This document shows positions 8,673 to 17,908 of a stretch of 64,000 nt of DNA, one piece after another (the first letter of the stretch is position 1; every line of letters starts with the position of its first letter). Both the position numbers and the translations under genes were made by a program. Under the pieces are notes generated by a model, which did not search any database, had not been told where the DNA came from, and saw nothing but the letters and a program-made list of their open reading frames with translations. Source of the stretch: Sphingomonas faeni (lineage in GTDB: Bacteria; Pseudomonadota; Alphaproteobacteria; Sphingomonadales; Sphingomonadaceae); NCBI RefSeq assembly GCF_030817315.1, contig NZ_JAUSZF010000001.1:506001-570000 (forward strand), given 5' to 3'.

Positions 8673-10721
8673 ATGAAGTCGTTCATCGTCGCCGGCCTTC
8701 TCGCCGCCACCGCCATCACTGGCGTCACCGCCGCCATCTCGCAAACGGCTGAGCCGACCCCGCCAGCGCCCGCCACCTCGACCGGCGCCCAGTTCGGAAC
8801 CTTCGGCTTCGACGAGAAGGGCATGGACAAGACCGTCCAGCCCGGTGACGACTTCTACAATAACGCCAACGGCAACTGGTCCAAGAACACCCCGATCCCC
8901 GCCGACAAGTCGAACTACGGCGCGTTCAACCTCCTCTCCGACCTGTCCGAGACGCGCACCCGCGGCATCCTCGACACCGCCGCCAAGGACCCGAACTCGA
9001 AGATCGGCCGCGCCTACGCCACCTTCCTCGACACCGGCACGATCGAGGCCAAGGGCCTCGCGCCGATCCGCCCGTGGCTGAAGAAGATCGCCGCACTGAC
9101 CGACCGTGCGCAATATCCAGCCCTGCTCGCCGAGGCTGACCGCGCCGGCATCGGCGGCCCGTTCGGCGGCGGCGTCGGCCAGGACGACAAGCTCCCTGAG
9201 CAATACGCGCTTTCGCTCGGCCAGTCGGGCCTCGGCCTCCCCGATCGCGATTACTACCTCAGCACCGACGCGAAACTGGTCGAGGCACGCAACGCCTACC
9301 GTGCGCACATCGTCAAGATGCTGACCCTCGCCGGCGAACCCAATGCCGAGGCGCGCGCCACCGCCTTGCTCGCATTCGAGACCGAGATCGCCAAGGTCAG
9401 CTGGACCCGCGTCGATAGCCGCGACGCCACCAAGACCTACAACAAGATGACCGTCGCCGACCTCGCCAAGCGCGCGCCCGGCTTCGATTTCGTCGCCTAT
9501 TTCAGGGGTATCGGCACGCCCGTCCCGACCGTCATCGTCGCGCAGCCCTCGGCGATCACCGGCATCGCCAAGCTCGTCTCGACCGCGCCGATCGGCGTGC
9601 TCAAAGACCAGCTGATCCTGCGCTCGCTCGACGGCTATGCCGACGTCCTCCCCAAGGCGTTCGACGCCGAGCAGTTCGCCTTCTACGGCACCGTCCTCGG
9701 CGGCACTCCCGAGCAGGAGGCCCGCTGGAAGCGCGGCGTTCAGTTCACCTCCGGCGCGCTCGATGACGAGGTCAGCAAGCTCTACGTCGCGCAGTATTTC
9801 CCGCCCGAGACGAAAGCCGCGGCCGACAAGCTCGTCAAGAACGTGCTCGCCGCAATGGGCCGCCGGATCGACAAGCTCGAATGGATGGCGCCCGAGACGA
9901 AGGTGAAGGCGCACGCCAAGCTCGCCGCGTTCACGCCGAAGATCGGCTATCCCAGCCAGTGGAAGGATTTCTCCGGCCTGACGATCACGTCGGGCGATGC
10001 ATTCGGCAACGAGTGGCGCGCGAACGAATGGCAGCATCAGGACAATATCTCCAAGCTCGGCAAACCCTTGCAGCACTGGGAATGGGGCATGACGCCGATG
10101 ACGGTGAACGCCTATGCCAATTTCGGCATGGTCGAGATCGTCTTCCCCGCCGCGATCCTGCAGCCGCCGTTCTTCGATCCGAAGGCCGACGACGCGGTCA
10201 ATTACGGTGGCATCGGCGCGGTGATCGGCCACGAGCTGAGCCATCATTTCGACGACCAGGGCTCGAAATATGACGCGAAGGGCCAGCTCACCGACTGGTG
10301 GACGGCGAAGGACATCGCCGGCTTCAACGCGCTCACCGGCAAGCTCGGCGCGCAGTACGACGCGTACGAGCCGTTGCCCGGCATGCACGTGAAGGGGCAA
10401 CTCACGATGGGCGAGAACATCGCCGATCTCGCGGGTCTGACGGTAGCGTACGACGCCTACCACACCGCGCTCGGCGGTAAGACCGCGCCGGTGCTCGACG
10501 GCTTCACGGGCGACCAGCGTTTCTACCTCGGCTGGGCGCAGGTCTGGCGCCGCAACTACCGCGAAGCCAACCTTCGCAACCGGTTGCTGACCGACCCTCA
10601 CTCGCCGTCGCAGCAGCGCGCGTGGGTCGTGCGGAACCTCGACCCCTGGTACGCGGCGTACAAGCCGACCGCTGGGCAGAAGCTGTACCTTACCCCGGAA
10701 CAGCGCGTTCGGATCTGGTAA
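8673..10721 (+). CDS. M13 family metallopeptidase, copy 2
   Basis: The protein has 682 residues and is closely similar along its length to the preceding gene. It has a signal peptide (MKSFIVAGLLAATAITGVTA), the early motif QPGDDFYNNANGNW, the zinc site GHELSHHFDDQG and GENIADLAG, and the terminal QRVRIW. The ATG was chosen because GGAGA lies 5 bases upstream and the signal peptide begins there; a TTG nine codons earlier is less likely. It is presumed to be a periplasmic oligopeptidase. The active-site residues are intact in both copies, so neither is an obvious relic. Confidence 0.92.
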   Translation: MKSFIVAGLLAATAITGVTAAISQTAEPTPPAPATSTGAQFGTFGFDEKGMDKTVQPGDDFYNNANGNWSKNTPIPADKSNYGAFNLLSDLSETRTRGILDTAAKDPNSKIGRAYATFLDTGTIEAKGLAPIRPWLKKIAALTDRAQYPALLAEADRAGIGGPFGGGVGQDDKLPEQYALSLGQSGLGLPDRDYYLSTDAKLVEARNAYRAHIVKMLTLAGEPNAEARATALLAFETEIAKVSWTRVDSRDATKTYNKMTVADLAKRAPGFDFVAYFRGIGTPVPTVIVAQPSAITGIAKLVSTAPIGVLKDQLILRSLDGYADVLPKAFDAEQFAFYGTVLGGTPEQEARWKRGVQFTSGALDDEVSKLYVAQYFPPETKAAADKLVKNVLAAMGRRIDKLEWMAPETKVKAHAKLAAFTPKIGYPSQWKDFSGLTITSGDAFGNEWRANEWQHQDNISKLGKPLQHWEWGMTPMTVNAYANFGMVEIVFPAAILQPPFFDPKADDAVNYGGIGAVIGHELSHHFDDQGSKYDAKGQLTDWWTAKDIAGFNALTGKLGAQYDAYEPLPGMHVKGQLTMGENIADLAGLTVAYDAYHTALGGKTAPVLDGFTGDQRFYLGWAQVWRRNYREANLRNRLLTDPHSPSQQRAWVVRNLDPWYAAYKPTAGQKLYLTPEQRVRIW

Positions 10722-10773
10722 CCCGTTCGCGAACTGGAGGAATGCGCCCAAGTCTGCCCAACCCCAACGGTCT

Positions 10774-10876
10774 CCCCTCCCTGAAAGGGAGGGGCAGGGG
10801 GTGGGTAGGCCGCTTGGGAAGCACGACGTTCGCCAACAAGCCGACCCACCCCCAACCCCTCCCTTCCAGGGAGGGG
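10774..10876. repeat. Palindromic repeat, family A
   Basis: This is the first of three adjacent palindromic units that fill the 487 bases between the second M13 gene and cckA. Its arms are of the CCCTCCCTGAAAGGGAGGGG type, inverted about a 40-base centre. Confidence 0.85.
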
Positions 10877-10915
10877 AGTAGAATATCGCGTCGCCCCGCT
10901 CGGCGGCGATACCTC

Positions 10916-10995
10916 GGTTCCCCCGCGAAAGCGGGGGGCCAGGAATCACGAACGCTGCCGCCCGTAACCCTGGACCCCCGCCTCCGCGGGGGAAC
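10916..10995. repeat. Palindromic repeat, family C
   Basis: Arms of the GTTCCCCCGCGAAAGCGGGG type stand inverted around a centre containing ATCACGAACGCTGCC. It is the middle unit of the three-repeat gap. Confidence 0.85.
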
Positions 10996-11023
10996 AGGAG
11001 GGGGCGAGGTGTACGTATCGAAG

Positions 11024-11131
11024 CCACCACCCCGGCAAAGGCCGGGGTCCAGTTGGGGGACGGTGCTGACGACGGACGGCGCTTCGTTACGACCACCTTT
11101 CCACTTGGGCCCCGGCCTTCGCCGGGGTGGT
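11024..11131. repeat. Palindromic repeat, family B
   Basis: Arms of the ACCCCGGCAAAGGCCGGGGT type with the inner motif CAGTTGGGGGACG are inverted around the centre. It ends 77 bases before the cckA start, so any cckA promoter must overlap or follow it. Apart from these three units I see nothing in the gap. Confidence 0.85.
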
Positions 11132-11208
11132 GCAATTACAGACGCACTCCCCAACACCACCGCATCCCGCTTGACGCCTAACCCCGCAACAGCGGATGAC
11201 CCCCCGCG

Positions 11209-13590
11209 ATGGCATCGTTCGCTTTACCCACCCCCGCCCGCAACGCGGCACTCGTCGCCGCCACCTCGGCGATCGCCGCCGCCGCGATCGTGCTGCTGCT
11301 CGTCGGCAGCTGGATCGCCGCCGCCGGTTTCTTCGCCGCCGCCGTCATCGTCGTCGGCGCGTTGATCGCCTGGCGCCTGGTCAATCCCGTCGCCAAGGAC
11401 ACGCTCCGCCCGGTCGACTGGGACCTCACCCGCACCGTCGCCGAAGCCGGTACCGACGCGCTCGCGATCACCGATCGCGCCGGGCGGCTCGTCTGCGCCA
11501 ACGACGCCTACGAAGCGCTGTTCGAAGGCTTTCCCACGCCCCCCGACCTGCCGCTCGACGAAGCCGGCAACGCAGCACTCGCCGACGCCGGCCGCGTGGC
11601 CTGGCGCGACGGCAGCGCGCAAGTCGATCGCCTCAACGCCCGCAACCTCTGCCTCTCCGCGCAGATCGCCCGCGCCGGCGACGATGCCGACATGCTCGTC
11701 TGGCGCTTCGTCACCGCGCAGGAGCACGACCTCGCCGAAACCCTCGCCGCACTGCTGACCGGCCCGACCGGAGACCGGCTCGGCGGCAGCGGTATCATGG
11801 CCGCGTTGCTGTCGCCCGACGGTCGCATCCACACCGCCAACCGTGTGCTACGCGCCAGAGCGTGCGGCGACGAATACGACTCGATCGAAGGCCGCGACTT
11901 CGCGCGCTTCCTCATCACCGACAGCCGCGGTCTGGTCCGCTTCGAACGCGAAGGGCTCGAAGGCACGCCGCTGCGCGTCCTCCAGATCCCGTTCCTCGAC
12001 GGCGACGACGCCCCCGTACTGATCGCGCTACTCGACGAGGAGGAGAACGCCCCGGCGCTCGGTGCCAGTGCTTCCGCACATGTTCGCAGCCTGGTCAGCA
12101 TGATGCCGTTCGGGATGGCTCTGGTCGACCGCGACGGCCGCTTTCTCCAGATGAACGATTCGTTCCTGCGCGCGGCGGGGGTCAATTCGGTCGCGCCGCC
12201 GCTCTATCCGGGCGATCTCGTCGTCCGCGAGGACAAGGCGGCGGTCGCCGACGCGATACGCAAGTTCGCGAACGGCGCGACGCACTCGGCCGACATGGCG
12301 GTCCGTCTCAAGGATCACCCCGACGAGCCGGTCGCGCTCACCATTGCCGGCGCGCGCGGGCTCGGCGACGCGGCCGTCCTGCTCAGCCTCAAGAACAACA
12401 GCGAGGAAAGCCGCCTCAAGCGCGAGGTCGCGCAGGCCACCAAGATGCAGGCGGTCGGCCAGCTCGCCGGTGGTGTCGCGCATGACTTCAACAACATCCT
12501 GACCGCGATCATCGGCCACTGCGACCTGATGCTGATGCGCCATTCGCCCGGCGACAGCGATTACGACGACATCCAGCAGGTCCGGACCAACTCGAACCGA
12601 GCCGCCAGCCTGACGCGCCAGCTGCTCGCCTTCTCGCGCCAGCAGACGCTCCGCCCGCAGATCCTGCAGCTCCCCGACGTCGTCTCCGAAGTCTCGAACC
12701 TCCTCAAGCGCCTGATGGGCGAGAACGTCCGTCTCGACATGACGCACGGCCGCAACCTGGGCCCCGTCCGTGCCGATCCCGGCCAGCTCGAGCAGGTGGT
12801 CGTCAACCTCGCGGTCAATGCGCGCGACGCGATCGTCTCGGCAAACGCGCGCGGCGGCGGTGTGCTCACGATCACCACCCGCGCGGTGCCCGCATCCGAA
12901 GTGCGCGAAATGGCGTCCGATATCCTGCCCGTCGCGGACTATACCGCGCTGATCGTCCAGGACACCGGCACCGGCATCCCGCCCGACGTCCTGCCCAAGA
13001 TCTTCGAGCCGTTCTTCACGACGAAGGAATTCGGCAAGGGCACCGGGCTCGGCCTTTCCACGGTCTATGGCATCGTCAAACAGTCCGGCGGCTACATCTT
13101 TGCGGACAGCAAGCCGGGGCAGGGCGCGACCTTCTCGATGTACCTGCCGGTCCATTCGGCCCCCGCCGCGACCCGTCCCTTGGCCGTCAAGCCGACGCCG
13201 AAGCCCGTCGACCTGTGGGGTACGGGCACGATCCTGCTGGTCGAGGACGAGGACATGGTCCGCGCAGTCGCCGAACGTGCGCTCACGCGGCAGGGCTACA
13301 CCGTGCTTACGGCCGAAAACGGCGAGAACGCATTGGACGTGCTGGAGAGGCACGGCCGCCCCGATCTGCTCATCAGCGACGTCGTCATGCCGCATATGGA
13401 CGGCCCGACGATGGTTCGACATGCGCGCGACAAATTCCCCGACCTGCCGATCTTGTTCATGTCGGGCTATGCCGAGGAGCAACTCCGCAAGTCGATCGAC
13501 CTCGACAACGTCGCGTTCCTGCCCAAACCCTTCTCGGTTCAGGAACTTGCCGAAGCGGCACGAGACGTGCTCGCAGCGCGCCGAGACTAA
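11209..13590 (+). CDS. cckA: Hybrid sensor histidine kinase CckA
   Basis: The protein has 793 residues. Two membrane helices lie near 15-35 and 38-58, then PAS-like regions (about 75-390). The HisKA motif AGGVAHDFNN has the phospho-acceptor near H425. The HATPase domain has VNLAVNARDA, DTGTGIPP and GKGTGLGLSTVYGI. A C-terminal receiver (about 675-790) carries the phospho-acceptor near D724 in ISDVVMP. The order and motifs match CckA, which phosphorylates CtrA and CpdR through ChpT and controls the alphaproteobacterial cell cycle and, in sphingomonads, motility. Neither chpT nor ctrA is adjacent. Confidence 0.9.
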   Translation: MASFALPTPARNAALVAATSAIAAAAIVLLLVGSWIAAAGFFAAAVIVVGALIAWRLVNPVAKDTLRPVDWDLTRTVAEAGTDALAITDRAGRLVCANDAYEALFEGFPTPPDLPLDEAGNAALADAGRVAWRDGSAQVDRLNARNLCLSAQIARAGDDADMLVWRFVTAQEHDLAETLAALLTGPTGDRLGGSGIMAALLSPDGRIHTANRVLRARACGDEYDSIEGRDFARFLITDSRGLVRFEREGLEGTPLRVLQIPFLDGDDAPVLIALLDEEENAPALGASASAHVRSLVSMMPFGMALVDRDGRFLQMNDSFLRAAGVNSVAPPLYPGDLVVREDKAAVADAIRKFANGATHSADMAVRLKDHPDEPVALTIAGARGLGDAAVLLSLKNNSEESRLKREVAQATKMQAVGQLAGGVAHDFNNILTAIIGHCDLMLMRHSPGDSDYDDIQQVRTNSNRAASLTRQLLAFSRQQTLRPQILQLPDVVSEVSNLLKRLMGENVRLDMTHGRNLGPVRADPGQLEQVVVNLAVNARDAIVSANARGGGVLTITTRAVPASEVREMASDILPVADYTALIVQDTGTGIPPDVLPKIFEPFFTTKEFGKGTGLGLSTVYGIVKQSGGYIFADSKPGQGATFSMYLPVHSAPAATRPLAVKPTPKPVDLWGTGTILLVEDEDMVRAVAERALTRQGYTVLTAENGENALDVLERHGRPDLLISDVVMPHMDGPTMVRHARDKFPDLPILFMSGYAEEQLRKSIDLDNVAFLPKPFSVQELAEAARDVLAARRD

Positions 13591-13610
13591 GCCAGGGGGA
13601 CTCGAACAAG

Positions 13611-14000
13611 ATGTTGGCAAGTCGTAACAATCCCGACTATGCGTCAGGCATGACCGCTACCCAGCAGATCCTCATCGTCGAGGACGAACCGTTGATCGCC
13701 ATGATGCTCGAGGATTTCCTTGAGGTGTTGGACAAGGGAGTCGCCGGCTCCGTCGACACCGTGGCCGACGCGTTGAAGCGGATCGAAGAGGGCGGCGTAG
13801 ACGGCGCGATCCTCGACGTGAACCTGCGCGGTGGTGAAAAGAGCACGGCCGTCGCCGAAGCGCTCGCCGCCAGGGGCGTCCCCTTCGTCTTCGCCACCGG
13901 CGGCGGCGACGACGGCGTAGCACCAGAATTCCGCGACCGCCCGCGCCTGCAAAAGCCCTTCACCATGGACGGCGTAGCAAAGGCCCTCGAAGGCCTCTAA
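13611..14000 (+). CDS. Single-domain response regulator
   Basis: The protein has 129 residues and is a lone receiver domain. Acidic residues sit in VEDEPLIA, the probable phospho-acceptor is D69 in AILDVNLRGG, and the conserved lysine is in LQKPF. No output domain follows. I chose the ATG with AGGGGGA ten bases upstream; an internal ATG 13 codons later lacks a good site. It starts 20 bases after cckA on the same strand, so it may receive or drain phosphate from that kinase or connect to another pathway. Confidence 0.82.
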   Translation: MLASRNNPDYASGMTATQQILIVEDEPLIAMMLEDFLEVLDKGVAGSVDTVADALKRIEEGGVDGAILDVNLRGGEKSTAVAEALAARGVPFVFATGGGDDGVAPEFRDRPRLQKPFTMDGVAKALEGL

Positions 14001-14036
14001 TCTCTGTCAACGGAACGCCGATGCGCGCCCTTCTGC

Positions 14037-14140
14037 CCCCCTCCCTGAAAGGGAGGGGCCGGTGGTGGGTAGGCCGCTTGGGGAGGATGACGTCCGCCAA
14101 CAGGCCAACCCACCCCCAACCCCTCCCTTCCAGGGAGGGG
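14037..14140. repeat. Palindromic repeat, family A
   Basis: Inverted arms of the CCCTCCCTGAAAGGGAGGGG type are present. With the next unit it fills most of the 329 bases before ilvD. Confidence 0.85.
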
Positions 14141-14150
14141 AGCACCTCCC

Positions 14151-14245
14151 GTCATTCCCGCGGAGGCGGGAACCCATACCGGCAGGGCTCACCATCAAGA
14201 TCGCTGACCGTTGCCATTCTGGATCCCCGCCTGCGCGGGGATGAC
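14151..14245. repeat. Palindromic repeat, family C variant
   Basis: Arms read GTCATTCCCGCGGAGGCGGG and GGATCCCCGCCTGCGCGGGG, the latter running on into ATGAC. The outer GTCAT/ATGAC ends are a variant shared with units near 19.1, 33.0 and 49.9 kb. Confidence 0.8.
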
Positions 14246-14329
14246 GACCTCGATCGCGGTCCTCCCACCCCCAAAATTAAACGCAACTCTCTTGCGCAAA
14301 TACCCCCTCCCGCGACATAGGCGTTCGCC

Positions 14330-16051
14330 ATGACCCGCACATTCGATAAATCACGCCTGCCGAGCCGCCACGTCTCTGTCGGCCCCGAACGCGCCCCGCA
14401 CCGCAGCTATTACTATGCGATGGGCCTCGACGAGGAGCAGATCGCGCGGCCGTTCGTCGCGCTCGCCTCCGCCGGCAACAATTCCGCGCCCTGCAACACC
14501 ACGCTCGATGCGCAGGCCGATGCCGCGCAGGCGGGCGTCATCCAGGGTGGCGGCATGCCGCGCCGGTTCAACACCATCACCGTCACCGACGGCATCGCGA
14601 TGGGCCATCAGGGGATGAAGGCCAGCCTCGTCAGCCGCGAAGTCATCGCCGACTCGGTCGAACTCTCGGTTCGCGGCCATTGCTACGACGCGCTCGTCGG
14701 GTTCGCCGGTTGCGACAAATCCTTGCCCGGCATGATGATGGCGATGCTCCGCCTCAACATCCCGAGCGTGTTCGTCTATGGCGGCTCGATCCTGCCCGGC
14801 CGCTATCAGGACCGCGACGTCACCGTCGTCGACGTGTTCGAGATCGTCGGCAAATACGCCGCCGGCGCGTGCCCGCTGTCCGAAGTCCATGCGATCGAGA
14901 AGGTCGCTTGTCCCGGCCACGGCGCATGCGGCGGGCAATACACCGCCAACACGATGGCCTGCGTTGCCGAGGCGATCGGTTTGTCGATCCCGAACAGCAA
15001 CATGGTGCCCGCACCTTACACCACGCGCGAACAGATTGCGGTGGCGGCCGGCGCGCAGGTCATGGATTGCCTCGCCGACAATATCCGCCCGCGCGATATC
15101 TGCACGCGCGAGGCGTTTATCAACGCCGCGCGCGTCGTCGCCGCGACCGGCGGCTCGACCAACGCCGCGTTGCATCTGCCGGCGATGGCGTCCGAGGCCG
15201 GCATCGAATTCGACCTGTTCGACGTCGCCGAGATCTTCAAGACAACGCCTTACATCGCGGACCTCAAGCCCGGTGGTAAGTATGTGGCGAAGGATATGTA
15301 CGAGGCCGGCGGTGTCTACATGCTGATGAAGACGATGCTCGCGGGTGGGTTCCTCAACGGCGATTGCCTGACCGTGACGGGCAAGTCGCTCGGCGAGAAT
15401 ATCGACCAGGTGACGTGGAACCCCGACCAGAAAGTCATCTACGACATCAAGACCCCGCTGACGCCGACCGGCGGCGTGGTCGGCCTGCGCGGCAGCCTCG
15501 CGCCGGAAGGCGCGATCGTGAAGGTCGCGGGCATGCATCGCCTCCAGTTCTCCGGCCCGGCCCGCGTCTTCGATTGCGAGGAAGACACCTTCGCCGCCGT
15601 CGAAAACCGCGAGATCAACGAAGGCGAAGTCATCGTCATCCGCTACGAAGGGCCAAAAGGCGGCCCAGGCATGCGCGAGATGCTGTCGACCACCGCCGCG
15701 CTCTACGGCCTCGGGATGGGCGAGAGCGTCGCGCTGATCACCGACGGGCGCTTCTCCGGCGGCACGCGCGGCTTCTGCATCGGCCATGTCGGCCCCGAAG
15801 CCGCTGACGGCGGCCCGATCGCATTGGTCGAGAATGGCGACATCATCCACATCGACGCCGAGGCCGGAACGATCGACCTCGACGTTCCCGAGGACGTAAT
15901 GGCCACGCGCCGTGCCGCCTGGGTGCCGCGCACCAACGATTACGGCTCGGGCGCATTGTGGCGCTATGCGAAGACCGTCGGCCCGGCCTACAAGGGTGCC
16001 GTCACGCACCCCGGAGCCGCAGCCGAAACCCATGTCTACGCGGATATCTAA
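14330..16051 (+). CDS. ilvD: Dihydroxy-acid dehydratase
   Basis: The protein has 573 residues. It dehydrates 2,3-dihydroxy-isovalerate and 2,3-dihydroxy-3-methylvalerate in valine, isoleucine, leucine and pantothenate synthesis. Three iron-sulfur cysteines are visible in NSAPCN (C55), GFAGCDKS (C128, followed by metal-binding K130) and GHGACGG (C200). This arrangement fits the [2Fe-2S] ilvD class. The region [19 protein letters not shown] near the C-terminus is also diagnostic. The gene's last 20 bases overlap the next, a small lipoprotein. A second IlvD/Edd-family enzyme, edd, lies near 34 kb. Confidence 0.95.
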   Translation: MTRTFDKSRLPSRHVSVGPERAPHRSYYYAMGLDEEQIARPFVALASAGNNSAPCNTTLDAQADAAQAGVIQGGGMPRRFNTITVTDGIAMGHQGMKASLVSREVIADSVELSVRGHCYDALVGFAGCDKSLPGMMMAMLRLNIPSVFVYGGSILPGRYQDRDVTVVDVFEIVGKYAAGACPLSEVHAIEKVACPGHGACGGQYTANTMACVAEAIGLSIPNSNMVPAPYTTREQIAVAAGAQVMDCLADNIRPRDICTREAFINAARVVAATGGSTNAALHLPAMASEAGIEFDLFDVAEIFKTTPYIADLKPGGKYVAKDMYEAGGVYMLMKTMLAGGFLNGDCLTVTGKSLGENIDQVTWNPDQKVIYDIKTPLTPTGGVVGLRGSLAPEGAIVKVAGMHRLQFSGPARVFDCEEDTFAAVENREINEGEVIVIRYEGPKGGPGMREMLSTTAALYGLGMGESVALITDGRFSGGTRGFCIGHVGPEAADGGPIALVENGDIIHIDAEAGTIDLDVPEDVMATRRAAWVPRTNDYGSGALWRYAKTVGPAYKGAVTHPGAAAETHVYADI

Positions 16052-16427
16052 GCGAATACCGGCGCTTGCGGTGCTTTTCTCGCTTCCGCTTGCAGCATGC
16101 GGGCGAGAGAAGCCGGCCAGCGCGCAGGTCGAGGCGCAGCGGCGCAGCGAGACCGCGGGCGACATCCGGATTGCCTGCGCGCGAGGCGACTCCGCGTTCG
16201 CGTCGGCCTGCACGATCGAGCAGACGCAGGGCAGGGATGGCCTTATCCTGACCGTCCGCCACCCCGATGGCGCGTTCCGTCGGTTGCTGGTGACGCAGGA
16301 CGGTCGCGGTGTGGTCGCGGCGGACGGCGCCGAGGTCGCCAAGGTCACGATCACCGGCGCGGACGGCATTGAGGTCGCGCTGGGCAGCGACCGCTACCGC
16401 CTTCCGGCAACCGTCAAGACGTCATGA
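16032..16427 (+). CDS. Small predicted lipoprotein
   Basis: The protein has 131 residues. The N-terminus ([20 protein letters not shown]) is a lipoprotein signal peptide ending in a lipobox LAAC, so the mature protein should be lipid-anchored at a cysteine near residue 23. The rest is a short mixed alpha/beta domain that I do not recognise. It overlaps the end of ilvD by 20 bases and the start of nnrE/nnrD by four (ATGA), so it is probably translated from the same message. Confidence 0.7.
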   Translation: MSTRISKRIPALAVLFSLPLAACGREKPASAQVEAQRRSETAGDIRIACARGDSAFASACTIEQTQGRDGLILTVRHPDGAFRRLLVTQDGRGVVAADGAEVAKVTITGADGIEVALGSDRYRLPATVKTS

Positions 16428-17908
16428 TCGACATCGAAGGCCAGCCCATCCTCACCGCCGCCGAAATGCGCGCAGCGGAAGACGCAGTAATCGCCTGCGG
16501 CGTCTCGGTCGAGACGTTGATGAACCGCGCCGGCACCGCGATCGCGCACGTGGTCCGCCGGTTGGCGGGTGTGAACGAGGTGCTGATCCTCTGCGGCCCC
16601 GGCAACAACGGCGGCGACGGCTATGTCGCCGCGCGTGTGCTGGCGGAGATGGGCGCGACAGTCCGCGTCGCGGCGCTGTCGAAACCGAAGACGGCTGCGG
16701 CGAAGTCGGCGAGGGCAGGGTGGTCCGGCGTGGTCGAAACGCTGGCGGAGGCAAAGCCTGCCCCAATCATAGTCGACGCGCTGTTCGGCACCGGCCTGAC
16801 CCGACCGCTCGATGCCGAACCAGTCCCCACCCTAAGCCGTTCCCCCGCGGACGCGGGGGCCCAGCTGAGTTCCAAGGGCTATCCGGACGGCTTACTCTGC
16901 GCCCCCGCTTCCGCGGGGGAACAGACTGTTGTCGGGCGCCTCCATTTCCTAGCCAATGCCGCCCAGCTCCGCATCGCCGTCGATCTCCCCAGTGGACTCG
17001 GCACCGACTCCGGCCAAGCCCTCAGCAAACCGCCAGTATTCAACCTTACCTTAGCCCTCGGCGCGGTAAAACCCGCTCACCTCCTCCAACCCGCAGCCCG
17101 CTACTGCGGCCACATCCGCCTCCTCGACATCGGCGTTCCCACCACCAGCCAAGCCGAAGTCCTGAAACCGCCAACCCTCGCAAACCCCGGCCCGGACGCC
17201 CACAAATACACCCGAGGCATGCTCGCGGTCATCGCCGGCATCATGTCCGGCGCATCCGACCTCGCAGCCCTCGCCGCGATGCGCGCCGGAGCCGGCTACG
17301 TAACCCTGCTCGGCGACACCGCAGGCCCGCCCCACGCCCTCGTCCGCACGCCATTCTCCGACCACGCGCTCGCCAACGACCGCATCGGCGCGCTTGTGAT
17401 CGGCCCCGGCCTCGGCCGCGACGGCATCGCCAGGAGCCGTCTCGAAGCGGCACTGACCTCAAACCACCCGCTGATCATCGACGGCGACGCCCTCCGCCTC
17501 CTAGACCCGGAGCGTATCAAAGCGCTGAAGGTCCCCGTCATCCTCACCCCCCATGCCGGCGAGTTCGACGCGCTCTTCGGCAAATCCGACGCCGATAAGA
17601 TCACGCGAGCGCGAGAAGCAGCCGTCCTCACGAACGCCGTCGTCGTCTTCAAGGGCGCCGACACCGTCATCGCCGCACCCGACGGCCGCGTCCGCATCGC
17701 ACAGGGCGCCAGCGACTGGCTCTCCACCGCCGGCACCGGCGACGTCCTCGCCGGCGCGATCGGCGCGATGCTTGCCGCCGGGCTCGATCCACTCGACGCA
17801 GCGTGCGCCGGAGTGTGGCTCCACGGTGACGCTGCCCGCCGATTGGGGCCCGCATTCATCGCCGACGACTTGGCGGAAGCGCTCCGGTCCGCCAGAGGGG
17901 CGCTATGA
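16424..17908 (+). CDS. nnrD/nnrE: Bifunctional NAD(P)HX epimerase/dehydratase with an in-frame repeat insertion
   Basis: The protein has 494 residues. The N-terminal YjeF_N epimerase domain (about 1-220) has CGPGNNGGDGYVAAR and VDLPSGL. The C-terminal ribokinase-like dehydratase (about 235-490) has VIGPGLGRDG, TPHAGEF and the nucleotide site STAGTGDVLAG. Together they repair hydrated NADH/NADPH. Residues about 139-167, between GTGLTRPLDAE and HFLANAAQL, are not typical of the family: this part is encoded by a family C palindromic repeat inserted in frame. It overlaps its neighbours by ATGA at both ends. Confidence 0.92.
   Translation: MIDIEGQPILTAAEMRAAEDAVIACGVSVETLMNRAGTAIAHVVRRLAGVNEVLILCGPGNNGGDGYVAARVLAEMGATVRVAALSKPKTAAAKSARAGWSGVVETLAEAKPAPIIVDALFGTGLTRPLDAEPVPTLSRSPADAGAQLSSKGYPDGLLCAPASAGEQTVVGRLHFLANAAQLRIAVDLPSGLGTDSGQALSKPPVFNLTLALGAVKPAHLLQPAARYCGHIRLLDIGVPTTSQAEVLKPPTLANPGPDAHKYTRGMLAVIAGIMSGASDLAALAAMRAGAGYVTLLGDTAGPPHALVRTPFSDHALANDRIGALVIGPGLGRDGIARSRLEAALTSNHPLIIDGDALRLLDPERIKALKVPVILTPHAGEFDALFGKSDADKITRAREAAVLTNAVVVFKGADTVIAAPDGRVRIAQGASDWLSTAGTGDVLAGAIGAMLAAGLDPLDAACAGVWLHGDAARRLGPAFIADDLAEALRSARGAL
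16839..16924. repeat. Family C palindromic repeat inside nnrE coding sequence
   Basis: Arms GTTCCCCCGCGGACGCGGGG and CCCCCGCTTCCGCGGGGGAA are inverted, with a 30-base centre. The unit matches intergenic family C copies but is translated here as part of the epimerase domain. It carries no stop codon and preserves the frame. Confidence 0.88.

Noticed and set aside
8433..11135. 900-codon antisense frame over the second M13 peptidase and repeats
   Set aside because: It crosses intergenic palindromes and has no family features.
10722..11208. CRISPR-like array
   Set aside because: Three different palindromic families sit side by side; there are no identical direct repeats with unique spacers.
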